Counted from the stretch's first letter, positions 36,985-44,912 are shown. The stretch is 64,000 bases of DNA from Sulfurivermis sp040755915 (GCA_040755915.1 JBFLWM010000015.1:123393-187392); one strand, 5' to 3'. Made by a program: numbers and translations. The notes: generated from the letters alone by a model not told the origin.

Positions 36985-38382
36985 TTACCAGAGATAAAAC
37001 TGCATCCCCCACAGCAGCGGCACCGGCGCCATGGCCAGGGCCAGGGCCAGCACGGCCAGCACCCTCCCGCGGCGTGCCGCGGCCACCGGGCGCAGCAGGC
37101 GCGCCGCCAGGACGAGACTCCAGGCCATGGCGCCGGCGATAAGCAGCAACCGCCCCGGCGCCGCCCAGTCGAGCACTATGCCCTCACCCTGCAACTGGCC
37201 GGTGGTGAGCAGGGACAGGCCGACGAACACCGATACGCCACCCAGCGGGATCAGCGCCGGGGCCAGGCGCAGGGCGTTGGCCCGCGCCGTCCCCGGCAAC
37301 AGGCGTCCGGCCAGATGCAGCCCCGCCCAGATCCAGCCGCCCACCAGCAGCGCCTGGGCACCGATATAACCGAGCAGCAGCAGGCCGTCGAGCCAGGTGA
37401 AGGCATCATTGGCCTCGGGGTAGTGAGTGAGCAGCCACCACGGCGCATTGTCCTGCAACAGCCAGAAGCTGTCGTGCAGCACCAGCCATTCGGCAACCCG
37501 CTGCTTGAGGGCGACGAACCAGGGCGAGGCCGACCACTGGAAGGCACCGAAGGCCACGCCGAGCAGGCCGAACACCAGCAGGCGCGCCTCCCACGCCCCG
37601 GTGGCCGTGCTGCCCACCTCGCTGCCGGGCCAGCGCGGCGCCAGGGTCACGGCGTTGCGGTGGCCGGCGCAGCGGCCGCACATATGGCAGTCGGCGGCGC
37701 CAGTCATGCGTCGCACGTCGATCAACGGAGCGCAGTCCACTGGCCCATGCCGCTGTGCCGGGGCCGCATCCCAGGCCGCGCGATCGACCCGAAAGTGCAG
37801 CGGCGACAGCCGCGCCAGCAGGCCGAACACCCCGTTCACCGGGCACAGGTGGCGGCACCACACGCGGCGGCCGCGGCCGTAGACCAGGGCGACGGCCATC
37901 GCCGCCACGGTGGATCCCCCCAGCACCAGCAGCGCGGCCTTGGGGTACTCGTAGACGCTGACCATCTGGCCATAGATGGTGGTCAGCACGAAGGCCACGA
38001 AGGGCCAGCCGCCCCACTTCATCCAGCGCGGCACCGGCCGCCCGGCGCCGAAGCGGCTGGCCCACTCGCTCAGCGCCCCCTCGGGACAGAACACGCCGCA
38101 CCACAGCCGGCCGACGAGGAACATCGACAGGATGACGAAGGGCCACCAGATGCCCCAGAACAGGAACTGCGCGAACAGCACCAGGTTGTCGAGCAGGCGC
38201 GCATCGGGCGGCGGCAGTTCCATGAAGGCCGGCGCAACCACCAGGGCCAGATAGAAGGTCACCACCGCCCACTGGATGCCCTGGATCCAGCAGCGGTGAC
38301 GCAGCATCAGCTCACCGAGGCGCGCCAGGCGCGAACTGGCGCTGCCAGCGGAGGACAGCAGGATGGGCTGGGCATTGCTCAT
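36985..38382 (-). CDS. NapH/FtrD-like polytopic ferredoxin
   Basis: 465 residues from ATG (MSNAQPILLS) with GGAAGG upstream. About nine to ten membrane helices. Cysteine motifs: WCGVFCPEG (C95, C99), WCRHLCPVNG (C176, C180), then C217 and C232-x2-C235-x2-C238. It resembles FtrD, the iron–sulfur protein of the FtrABCD ferrous iron system, and NapH/CcoG electron carriers. Unlike canonical relatives, the cluster motif lacks the fourth CP cysteine, and C217 may replace it. It would link quinol or cytosolic electrons to periplasmic metal handling (inference). Confidence 0.8.
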   Translation of the reverse strand: MSNAQPILLSSAGSASSRLARLGELMLRHRCWIQGIQWAVVTFYLALVVAPAFMELPPPDARLLDNLVLFAQFLFWGIWWPFVILSMFLVGRLWCGVFCPEGALSEWASRFGAGRPVPRWMKWGGWPFVAFVLTTIYGQMVSVYEYPKAALLVLGGSTVAAMAVALVYGRGRRVWCRHLCPVNGVFGLLARLSPLHFRVDRAAWDAAPAQRHGPVDCAPLIDVRRMTGAADCHMCGRCAGHRNAVTLAPRWPGSEVGSTATGAWEARLLVFGLLGVAFGAFQWSASPWFVALKQRVAEWLVLHDSFWLLQDNAPWWLLTHYPEANDAFTWLDGLLLLGYIGAQALLVGGWIWAGLHLAGRLLPGTARANALRLAPALIPLGGVSVFVGLSLLTTGQLQGEGIVLDWAAPGRLLLIAGAMAWSLVLAARLLRPVAAARRGRVLAVLALALAMAPVPLLWGMQFYLW

Positions 38383-38387
38383 GGGAT

Positions 38388-38876
38388 TCAACCTTCCGTC
38401 TCAAACAGGAACGCCGCGACGACGCGCCGCCCGCCATACTCGATCACGCCCTGCGCCCGCCATTGCACACGGCCGGTGGAACACAGCGGCAACACCGCCT
38501 CACCGGCGTAGAGCCGCTCGCCCACCGGCCGCAGCACCGCGCGATGAAAGGCCTCGGGCACATCCACCGCCTGGAAATCCACCTCCACCGCCTCAGGTCT
38601 GGCACCGGCCAGTTGCATCTCCACCTGCAGGGGGGCGAGGCATTGCAGCGGCCGCGGCCCCAGCGTCATGAGCAGCCGGCCGCCGGTCCACACCGCCGCA
38701 CAGGCGCGCTCGTGCAGCGCGCAGTCGGCCGGTGCCGGCAGATGCAACGCGCGCGGCAGCGACATCCATTTGTACAGCGCCGTGATCAGGATCAGCCCGA
38801 TGGTGATGCCGAAGGCGGCCGGCCAGCCGTGGCAGCGGGCACAATCCTCCGCCGGCAGGCACACCGCTTCAGCCAT
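38388..38876 (-). CDS. Membrane protein with N-terminal CxxCH motif
   Basis: 162 residues. A short N-terminus contains C6, C12, C15 and H16 (DCARCHGWP). One membrane helix follows at about 20–37, then a domain of about 120 residues with C52, C59, C79 and C132 (EAVLPLCSTGRVQWRAQGVI). CxxCH could bind c-type heme if the N-terminus is periplasmic, or a metal if cytosolic; charges around the helix do not settle the topology. The C-terminal region loosely resembles FixH-type periplasmic domains. I do not recognise a named family. Its start overlaps the peptide gene by 8 bp, and 5 bp separate it from the FtrD-like gene. Confidence 0.75.
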   Translation of the reverse strand: MAEAVCLPAEDCARCHGWPAAFGITIGLILITALYKWMSLPRALHLPAPADCALHERACAAVWTGGRLLMTLGPRPLQCLAPLQVEMQLAGARPEAVEVDFQAVDVPEAFHRAVLRPVGERLYAGEAVLPLCSTGRVQWRAQGVIEYGGRRVVAAFLFETEG

Positions 38877-39015
38877 GGCCCGACGTGTACAGGACATCAG
38901 GACCACCCCCGAAGCCGGGCAGCTCCGCCGCATGCGTCTGCGCGCCACCGAGCACCAGCCACAGCGCCACCAGTCCCACGGCACTCACCCGCAACCAATC
39001 CGTCCACATACCCAT
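38869..39015 (-). CDS. 48-residue secreted peptide
   Basis: Small frame starting ATGGGTATGTGG, with AGAGG 12–16 bp upstream. It reads MGMWTDWLRVSAVGLVALWL at the N-terminus, a typical Sec signal ending near QTHA-AE. The mature part would be only about 19 residues, with LPGFGGGPDVLYTSGHG. Codon use is GC-rich like its neighbours. The stop overlaps the next start by 8 bp (ATGGCTGA), a sign of coupling. It could be a metal-binding or assembly peptide, or an anchored subunit if the signal is not cleaved. No homologue is recognised. Confidence 0.6.
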   Translation of the reverse strand: MGMWTDWLRVSAVGLVALWLVLGGAQTHAAELPGFGGGPDVLYTSGHG

Positions 39016-39035
39016 GTCACGTCATACCTCTTGCG

Positions 39036-39065
39036 AAAAACACGGGCCGGGCGTCGCCCGGCCCG
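39036..39065 (-). terminator. Intrinsic terminator or attenuator inside the iron cluster
   Basis: CGGGCCGGGC and GCCCGGCCCG (10-bp all-GC stem, 3-nt loop) followed by TGTTTTTCG on the minus strand. It lies between the porin and the peptide gene and should reduce, but need not abolish, transcription into the FtrD/Feo part. Confidence 0.78.
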
Positions 39066-39078
39066 CACGAATGGACGG

Positions 39079-40446
39079 CTAGAAGTTCACCGCCGCGCGC
39101 ACACCGACCACCATCATGTCCCTGGCGTCGCCATTGCCGGCGGCGTTGCGCACCCACTGCACATCCGGCGTCAGCGCCACCTGTTCGTTCAGGCGCCAGC
39201 GGTAGAACAGCTCCACCAGTTCCTCGGCCTGATCGAAGCCGGTGGCCGCCTCGTAATCGTCGCTGGGCTGCAGCCAGCCGACCGCCACGCCGATGGCATC
39301 GCCGCCCTGGCCCCAATAGCTGCCGCCGAACTCCGCACCCAGCGTCAGCGCCTGATCGAACTTCACCTTGCCCGCGGTGGAGGCGCCGTAACGGCCGAAC
39401 AGCGTGGTGTAGTCGCCAACGCGCTGATCGGCGGAGAGGCCCCAGCCGCTGTGGCGCTCGGCCACCAGACCGTCGTTGAATTCGCTGGCCTGGCCGTTGC
39501 TCCAGCCGTAGAGGCGGTAGTTGCCATCGAGGCCGCCGAACAGCTTGCGCGTGGTCTCCGCCTGCACGATGACGAAGGGGGAGTCGAAGCTGTCATTGAA
39601 CGCGGCACCGTTACCGGCGCCGAACACGCCGACGGATACGCGCCACCACTCCGGCGCGGCCTGCTCGTTGTGGTAGGCGAGGCGCAGGCCCGGCGTAAAG
39701 CCGTAGTCGTCCACCGCCACGTCACCGCCGACATCGAGCAGCGGGTTGTGGACGAAGGCGCCGTTCATGAAGCGTGCGGTCTCGTCATCGGCGATGCTGT
39801 TCTGATCGAAGAACAGGAACGGGTCCATCTTGCCGACGGTGATCTCCATGTGCCGATCGGGCCACTCGCCGGTACCGTCATCCCCCAGGGGCACATCCAT
39901 CTGGTACCACAGCTGGGCCAGCACCGGGCTGCCGGCGCCGTTGGCGTCGGCAAAGGCCGTGGCATTGGGCGCGCTGAAGCTGTCGTTCAGCCGCGCCAGG
40001 CCATCGCCCTGGCCGACGCGGACATGGGCAAACAGACGGCCATGGGCGCGACCGTACTCGCCGCCGGGCAAAGTAACGGACACGTCGCCGCGATAATTGA
40101 GCGGACTCTCGCCATTACCGTCCACAGTGGCATCGTTGCTGGCCCGTTGCGCCACCGCCACCAGACCGACGCCGGCGGTCACGCCGTCGAGGGCCTCGAC
40201 CATGCGCGCCTGCTTCTGCAGGCTGAGGGTGCGAAACTCCACATCCTTCAACCGGGTGATGAGCTCCGGATCCTGTTCGCGCAGACGGTCGTTGTGCAGC
40301 GCCTCCTCCTCGGCCTGCTGCTGGCGCTCCAGCTGCTCGATGCGCTTGAGCAGTTCGTCCACCGTCGGCGCGGCGGCCGCCGGTGCGGCGGCGAGCACCG
40401 CGGCCAGCACCGGCAGCAGGCGCAGCGATCCCGTCACCGTGTTCAT
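39079..40446 (-). CDS. OprB-like outer-membrane porin
   Basis: 455 residues with a signal peptide (cleaved near AAAA-PTV, residue 26), a short coiled coil (ELLKRIEQLERQQQAEEEAL) and a long beta-barrel region ending in Phe (VRAAVNF), as outer-membrane proteins do. Aromatic girdle strands and DPFLFFDQNSIADDETARFM fit carbohydrate-selective (OprB) porins. The substrate is unknown. Its start overlaps the P19-like stop by one base (TGATG), so it may be a dedicated outer-membrane entry for the P19 ligand. Confidence 0.85.
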   Translation of the reverse strand: MNTVTGSLRLLPVLAAVLAAAPAAAAPTVDELLKRIEQLERQQQAEEEALHNDRLREQDPELITRLKDVEFRTLSLQKQARMVEALDGVTAGVGLVAVAQRASNDATVDGNGESPLNYRGDVSVTLPGGEYGRAHGRLFAHVRVGQGDGLARLNDSFSAPNATAFADANGAGSPVLAQLWYQMDVPLGDDGTGEWPDRHMEITVGKMDPFLFFDQNSIADDETARFMNGAFVHNPLLDVGGDVAVDDYGFTPGLRLAYHNEQAAPEWWRVSVGVFGAGNGAAFNDSFDSPFVIVQAETTRKLFGGLDGNYRLYGWSNGQASEFNDGLVAERHSGWGLSADQRVGDYTTLFGRYGASTAGKVKFDQALTLGAEFGGSYWGQGGDAIGVAVGWLQPSDDYEAATGFDQAEELVELFYRWRLNEQVALTPDVQWVRNAAGNGDARDMMVVGVRAAVNF

Positions 40447-40988
40447 CAGTAGCCCCCCTTCTTGCCGATGCCGGCGTAGACGAACTCGTATTCGACGGTG
40501 AACGGCTTGAACCAGGGACGCACGCCGGTAAGGCGGTCGGTGTGGCGGCCGAAGTGGGCCATGGGATTGGCGGTGGGCGGGGCCACCTCGTACTTCACCG
40601 TGTACCTGCCGGGCCCCATCAGCTTGACGTTGTCGCCGTAGTGCGGGCCGTCGCTGGCCACCATCGGCATCATGTCGCCCTTGATGGTCGCGCCGCCCTG
40701 CCTGGTGATCTCGTACTTCACCATCAGGTACGGCATCCAGTCGCCCTCGGCAAAACCGTTGGGGTTGTCGCCCAGGGCGCGGATGTCGGCCTCGATGTGG
40801 ATATCCGACTCGGCGGCGGCCCGCATCATCCCCTCCGGCTCCATCACCACCGGCTGCAGATAGACGGCGGCGATCTCCATGCCGTGGCGATGATGGGGGG
40901 TACCGATGGGGTATTCGGCGGCGAACGCCGGCAGGGAAAGCGTGGCTACCAGCACAGCCGGCAGCATGGACTTCATGCGATGCAACAT
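40446..40988 (-). CDS. P19/FtrA-like periplasmic iron-binding protein
   Basis: 180 residues with a signal peptide (cleaved near AFA-AEYP). It belongs to the Tp34/P19 family of periplasmic proteins that bind Fe and Cu with His and Met. Likely ligands: H64 (SDIHIEAD), M106/M107/M109, H116 (DGPHYGDN) and H145/H149 (MAHFGRHT). It starts with GAGGAG upstream and is the first gene after a Fur-like box. In FtrABCD and P19 systems the partner is an FTR1 permease (FtrC), which is missing here. Confidence 0.92.
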   Translation of the reverse strand: MLHRMKSMLPAVLVATLSLPAFAAEYPIGTPHHRHGMEIAAVYLQPVVMEPEGMMRAAAESDIHIEADIRALGDNPNGFAEGDWMPYLMVKYEITRQGGATIKGDMMPMVASDGPHYGDNVKLMGPGRYTVKYEVAPPTANPMAHFGRHTDRLTGVRPWFKPFTVEYEFVYAGIGKKGGY

Positions 40989-41098
40989 GGGTGTCTCCTC
41001 GAACTGTCAGTCAGACGAATCAATGACGGCTGGCTGCAGCACGAGGCTGACTGGCTGGCTTGGCTGAGGCATGGCGCCCCGTGAGATGAATACTAAAT

Positions 41099-41117
41099 GC
41101 AATTGAGAATGATTGTC
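41099..41117. promoter_or_regulatory. Fur-like box ahead of the iron cluster
   Basis: GCAATTGAGAATGATTGTC agrees with the 19-bp Fur consensus at 13 of 19 positions (counted by eye). It lies 110 bp upstream of the P19-like gene and 72 bp upstream of the divergent aldolase gene, so either or both could be iron-repressed. Confidence 0.7.
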
Positions 41118-41188
41118 AACTGCATGACTGTGGACGATATGGCGGCGGCAGAGTCGTCAAGGACAACGCCATGTGATGGAATAGCACC

Positions 41189-41749
41189 ATGGAAAACCTG
41201 AAAGCAGACCTGGTCCGGCACTACCGCTGGCTGCGCCAGTACGGCATCAACGACTCCCACAGCGGCAACGCCTCGGTACGCGACGGCGACACCGTGTGGG
41301 TCACCCCCACCGGCTGCTGCGCCGACCTGCTGGAGCCGGACCACCTGGTGCGCTGCCACATCGACGGCACCTGCGGCGAGCGCGCCTCGCTGGACGCCGC
41401 GCTGCATATCCAGGTCTACCAGCGCAATCCCAAGGCCCGCGCGGTGCTGCACAGCCACGGCGCCCACACCGTCGCCCTGACCCTGAACGGGCAGGACTAT
41501 CTGCCGCCGGACTTCGAGGGCCAGCTGTATTTTCCGCGCGTGCCGGTGATCACCATCCCCTACAGCCACTATGTCGCCGAGGCGCCGCACAAGGTGGCGG
41601 AGGTGTTGGCGGAATACCCGATCACGGTGGTGCGCGGCCACGGTGTCTACGCCTGCGCCGAGACCCTCAACCTGGCCTACAAGTGGACCTGCTCGCTGGA
41701 ACTCTCCGCCAAGACCGCCCACATCGCACGGCTGGCGGGGACGCTGTAA
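41189..41749 (+). CDS. Class II aldolase/adducin family protein
   Basis: 186 residues. The fuculose-phosphate aldolase fold has the family signs SHSGNASVRDGD (phosphate site), VLHSHGAHTVALTL with zinc-type His residues, and VVRGHGVYACAETL. It is close to MtnB and L-fuculose-phosphate aldolase, but the substrate cannot be read from the sequence. It lies 26 bp upstream of thiD, which is not a usual partner. The Fur-like box upstream suggests iron-linked control. Confidence 0.85.
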   Translation: MENLKADLVRHYRWLRQYGINDSHSGNASVRDGDTVWVTPTGCCADLLEPDHLVRCHIDGTCGERASLDAALHIQVYQRNPKARAVLHSHGAHTVALTLNGQDYLPPDFEGQLYFPRVPVITIPYSHYVAEAPHKVAEVLAEYPITVVRGHGVYACAETLNLAYKWTCSLELSAKTAHIARLAGTL

Positions 41750-41775
41750 AAGAACAACAACACAAGGGAACAGCC

Positions 41776-42576
41776 ATGACCCAGTACGAGATCCCCGTGG
41801 TGATGACCTTCGCCGGCAACGACCCCACCGGCGGCGCCGGCATCCAGGCCGACATCGAGGCCATCGCCTCCATGGGCTGCCAGGCGGCGCCGGTGATCAC
41901 CGCCCTCACCGTGCAGGACACGCGCAACGTGATCCGCTTCGAGCCGGTGTCGTCATTGCTGGTGATCGAGCAGGCACGCGCCGTGCTGGAGGACATGCCG
42001 GTGGCCTGCTTCAAGCTGGGGATGCTGGGCAGTGTGGAAAACGTCGAGGCGATCCACACCATCCTCAGCGACTATCCGGACATCCCGGTGGTGACCGACC
42101 CGATCCTGCGCGCCGGCGGCGGCAGTACCCTGGCCGATGAAGAGTTGATCGACGCCATGACGGAGCTGCTGTTGCCGCAGACCACCGTGCTCACCCCCAA
42201 CAGCCAGGAGGCGCGCCGCCTCGCCCCCGAGGCCGATACCCTGGATGCCTGCGGCCAGGAGCTGCTCGCCGCCGGCTGCGAGCTGGTGCTGATCACCGGC
42301 ACCCACGAAAACACCGCCACCGTGGACAACGTCCTCTACGGCAACATGCGCAAGCTGGAAACCTTCTCCTGGGAGCGCCTGCCGCACAGCTACCACGGCT
42401 CCGGCTGCACCCTCGCCTCAGGCATCGCCGGCCTGCTCGGCCAGGGGCTGGAACCCTTCACCGCCATCCACGAGGCGCAGGAATACACCTGGGAAGCGCT
42501 GAAGAATGGCTACCGCATCGGCATGGGCCAGCACCTGCCCAACCGGCTGTTCTGGGCGCGGGCGGAAGAGGAATGA
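41776..42576 (+). CDS. thiD: Hydroxymethylpyrimidine/phosphomethylpyrimidine kinase
   Basis: 266 residues. ThiD makes HMP-diphosphate for thiamine synthesis. The start (MTQYEIPVVMTFAGNDPTGG) is preceded by AAGGGA. Ribokinase-like motifs: GNDPTGGAGIQADI (substrate), VTDPILRAGGGSTL, and HSYHGSGCTLASGIA with the catalytic anion hole. ThiE is encoded 1.6 kb away on the same strand. No TPP riboswitch is seen in front of either. Confidence 0.95.
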   Translation: MTQYEIPVVMTFAGNDPTGGAGIQADIEAIASMGCQAAPVITALTVQDTRNVIRFEPVSSLLVIEQARAVLEDMPVACFKLGMLGSVENVEAIHTILSDYPDIPVVTDPILRAGGGSTLADEELIDAMTELLLPQTTVLTPNSQEARRLAPEADTLDACGQELLAAGCELVLITGTHENTATVDNVLYGNMRKLETFSWERLPHSYHGSGCTLASGIAGLLGQGLEPFTAIHEAQEYTWEALKNGYRIGMGQHLPNRLFWARAEEE

Positions 42577-42584
42577 GGAAGAGC

Positions 42585-42713
42585 GGTACAAGATACAAGC
42601 AACAAGATGCGAGGGAATGAACTCGCTGCGCGAGTGTTGTTTTTGGCATCAGACAACCGTGCGTGCAACGCACACCTCCGGCGTATCTCGTACCTTTTCC
42701 CTCGTACCTGGTC
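42585..42713. repeat. Intergenic inverted 7-mer element B
   Basis: The left arm (42585–42616) reads as 7-mers GTACAAG, ATACAAG, CAACAAG, ATGCGAG. The right arm (42684–42713), reverse complemented, reads AGACCAG, GTACGAG, GGAAAAG, GTACGAG. It fills the gap between convergent thiD and the HMA gene. Similar arrays occur at 46.2 and 55.3 kb. Confidence 0.6.
42621..42644 (+). terminator. Terminator downstream of thiD
   Basis: ACTCGC-TGC-GCGAGT, a 6-bp stem, then GTTGTTTTT. It lies between the arms of element B. The short stem makes it a moderate candidate. Confidence 0.55.
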
Positions 42714-42989
42714 TTAATCGTCCATGCGCCCGATGGCGCAGGAAACGAAGGAGGTGGCCTTGGCCTTGATCGAGGCCATGCCCTGCACCGAGCCGGTTTC
42801 GGGATAACCCGCCTTGGCCAGCGCCGCCACCACCGCCGCACGCAAAGCTTCGTCGGCTTCCACGTTCACCAGCCCCTGCTCCACCACCACTTCGGCGCCG
42901 TTTACGCCGTCAATCTCGGTCACGCGCTTGCGAATGGTGTTGGCACAGCCGCCACACTTGATGTTCTCGACCTGAACGGAAAAAGCCAT
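42714..42989 (-). CDS. Heavy-metal-associated (HMA) domain protein
   Basis: 91 residues from ATG (MAFSVQVENIKCGGCANTIR). The HMA fold covers residues 1–65, with metal site C12-x2-C15 (KCGGCAN) in place of the common MxCxxC. A 25-residue C-terminal tail carries a third cysteine, C84. It is likely a soluble Cu(I) or Zn chaperone. No P-type ATPase is in the window. Its stop codon borders element B. Confidence 0.88.
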   Translation of the reverse strand: MAFSVQVENIKCGGCANTIRKRVTEIDGVNGAEVVVEQGLVNVEADEALRAAVVAALAKAGYPETGSVQGMASIKAKATSFVSCAIGRMDD

Positions 42990-43107
42990 GGAGATACCTC
43001 TGCGTATGCTTGAGCAAGAATGAAAGAAAGGCGCGCAGCCATTCAAGGGAAAGCGGGCTATTCTAGCGAAGTCCCGGCCGCTGCATATCGGCAACCTGCT
43101 TACGGTT

Positions 43108-44091
43108 TCAGCGTGACGCCCACTGCAGCGGCGTGCCGTCGACACAGCCGCCGAGCACGGCGGAACCCTGCTGGCCGACCAGATCGACACGAATCAGCCC
43201 CACCTTGGCCTCGATGTCGAAGCGGGTGATGACGCGCTGCTGGTCGTCGGCCAGCCACACATCCAGCTGCCCCGGCGCCCCCGCGGCGGCATCGTGTTTC
43301 CTGACACGCACATGCAGCACCTCCTGTGCCTGCCCATTGACCTGCATCGTCTCCCGCCCGAGCAGCCGCGCCACGTAGCGGCCAATCCGCTCCTTGTGCA
43401 CCACGGTGATTTCACGCTCCGGCCGCGCGTCGTAGTCATAGGTACGCAGCGCATAAAGCATGGTGAGCGGGTCCATCGCCGCACCATCCCTGATACGCCG
43501 CCTGGTGCGGTCATGAATCAGATAACTGAGCCCGTCGCCGACCGGCGCATAGCCCGTCAGAAACGCCGGCAACCGCTCCTTGCCATCGGCCTCCCAGCGG
43601 TGCTCATCCGTCTCCCAGCTGAACCGCGGCCCGACCTGGCGCGGCTCGGCCGGCAGGTAGAGACGCTTGCGGTAATACTTGATGCGCTCGTGTTCCCAGT
43701 CGAACCACATGACGTTATGGATGTTTTCCACCCCGTCGTCGTGATCGCTGACCAGATGGGTGAACGACAGGTCCGGCGCCGCCAGGGCGTCGTAGCGCAG
43801 GCGCACCGGGTAGGAAAACTCGGCAAAACCGTAATTGCGCGTATCCACCGTCATGGTGGCGCGGCAGATGGACGCGCCGTTGAACGGCTCGCGGTCGGGA
43901 AAGGCATGCAGCGCCATATCCGCCAGGTCCTTCCAGACATAGGCGGTAAACACGCCGCGATAGGAGATGCGGTAATCGAGCCGCTCGCCGGCCTGGTGCA
44001 ACGGCGGTTCGCCCACCGCCCAGGCGGGCGTCCCGGCCAGCAACAGCAGGCCGATCAGGGCGGTACAGAGGCGAAGGGTGGCCGGACTCAT
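43108..44091 (-). CDS. DUF3108 domain protein, exported
   Basis: 327 residues with a signal peptide (cleaved near AWA-VGEPP, residue 25). The DUF3108 region spans about 35–320 (GERLDYRISYRGVFTAYVWK; QLDVWLADDQQRVITRFDIE). Homologues are periplasmic or outer-membrane-linked beta proteins of unknown function. It is divergent from thiE with a 137-bp gap. No TPP riboswitch or obvious operator is seen there. Confidence 0.85.
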   Translation of the reverse strand: MSPATLRLCTALIGLLLLAGTPAWAVGEPPLHQAGERLDYRISYRGVFTAYVWKDLADMALHAFPDREPFNGASICRATMTVDTRNYGFAEFSYPVRLRYDALAAPDLSFTHLVSDHDDGVENIHNVMWFDWEHERIKYYRKRLYLPAEPRQVGPRFSWETDEHRWEADGKERLPAFLTGYAPVGDGLSYLIHDRTRRRIRDGAAMDPLTMLYALRTYDYDARPEREITVVHKERIGRYVARLLGRETMQVNGQAQEVLHVRVRKHDAAAGAPGQLDVWLADDQQRVITRFDIEAKVGLIRVDLVGQQGSAVLGGCVDGTPLQWASR

Positions 44092-44228
44092 GTCAGCAAG
44101 GGTAGTCGGGAGCTCGTGCGCTGTTCAAGCACTGGCTGCGACGGCTGCCCGCCCCATACAGGGTGCCTGTCCGGAGCGGATGTTTTATGCTGTCCCGCCC
44201 GACCGCCACGCCGTGAACTCTCGCGCCC

Positions 44229-44858
44229 ATGAAAAATATCCCGCACGGACTCTATGTCCTCACCGACAGCGGCCTCATCCCGGATGAAAGGCTGGTCCCG
44301 GCGGTGGCCGCCGCGATCGCCGGCGGCGCCGTCATGGTGCAATACCGGGACAAGGGCAGTGATGCGGACAAACGCCGCTGGGAGGCCCAGGACCTGGTCA
44401 ATCTGTGCCGGCCGCTGGGCGTGCCGCTGATCATCAACGACGACGTCGCGCTGGCCGCCGCCACAGGCGCCGCCGGCGTCCACCTCGGCCGCGACGATGG
44501 TGACATCGCCGCCGCACGGGCCACCCTCGGTCCCGACGCCATCATCGGCGTCTCCTGCTACAACGAGCTGGAACGCGCCGTCGCGGCAGAGGCCGCCGGC
44601 GCCGACTACGTGGCCTTTGGCAGCTTCTTCCCCTCCACGGTCAAGCCCGGCGCGGTACGTGCCGAATGCGACCTGCTGCGCCAGGCCCGGCGGCAACTCC
44701 GGGTGCCGGTGGTTGCCATCGGCGGCATCAGCGCCGACAATGGCGCGCGGCTGGTCGAGGCCGGTGCTGACCTGCTCGCCGTGATCTCCGACGTCTTCGG
44801 CCGCGACGATATCCGCGCCGCGGCACGCCGCATCGCCGATCTTTTCGCGCATGCCTGA
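44229..44858 (+). CDS. thiE: Thiamine-phosphate synthase
   Basis: 209 residues, a TIM-barrel enzyme that couples HMP-PP with thiazole phosphate. Motifs: MVQYRDKG, GVHLGRDDGD, FGSFFPSTVKPGA, VVAIGGISADN. The length is standard. It lies 54 bp upstream of hemL, a pairing known in Pseudomonas and related genera. Confidence 0.97.
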   Translation: MKNIPHGLYVLTDSGLIPDERLVPAVAAAIAGGAVMVQYRDKGSDADKRRWEAQDLVNLCRPLGVPLIINDDVALAAATGAAGVHLGRDDGDIAAARATLGPDAIIGVSCYNELERAVAAEAAGADYVAFGSFFPSTVKPGAVRAECDLLRQARRQLRVPVVAIGGISADNGARLVEAGADLLAVISDVFGRDDIRAAARRIADLFAHA

Positions 44859-44912
44859 AACTCGAATCCCCGCCGTCGCCGGCGCTGAACCACTGCATTG
44901 AAAGGTATAGCC

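Noticed and set aside
34978..38511. A 1,177-codon plus-strand frame opposite feoB and the FtrD-like gene
   Set aside because: The product would be mostly His, Gln, Gly and Arg with no domain. It is the antisense shadow of two well-supported genes.
44092..44228. Possible TPP riboswitch ahead of thiE, and likewise ahead of thiD
   Set aside because: I looked for the thi-box words CTGAGA and ACCTGAT in the leaders and found none in proper order.
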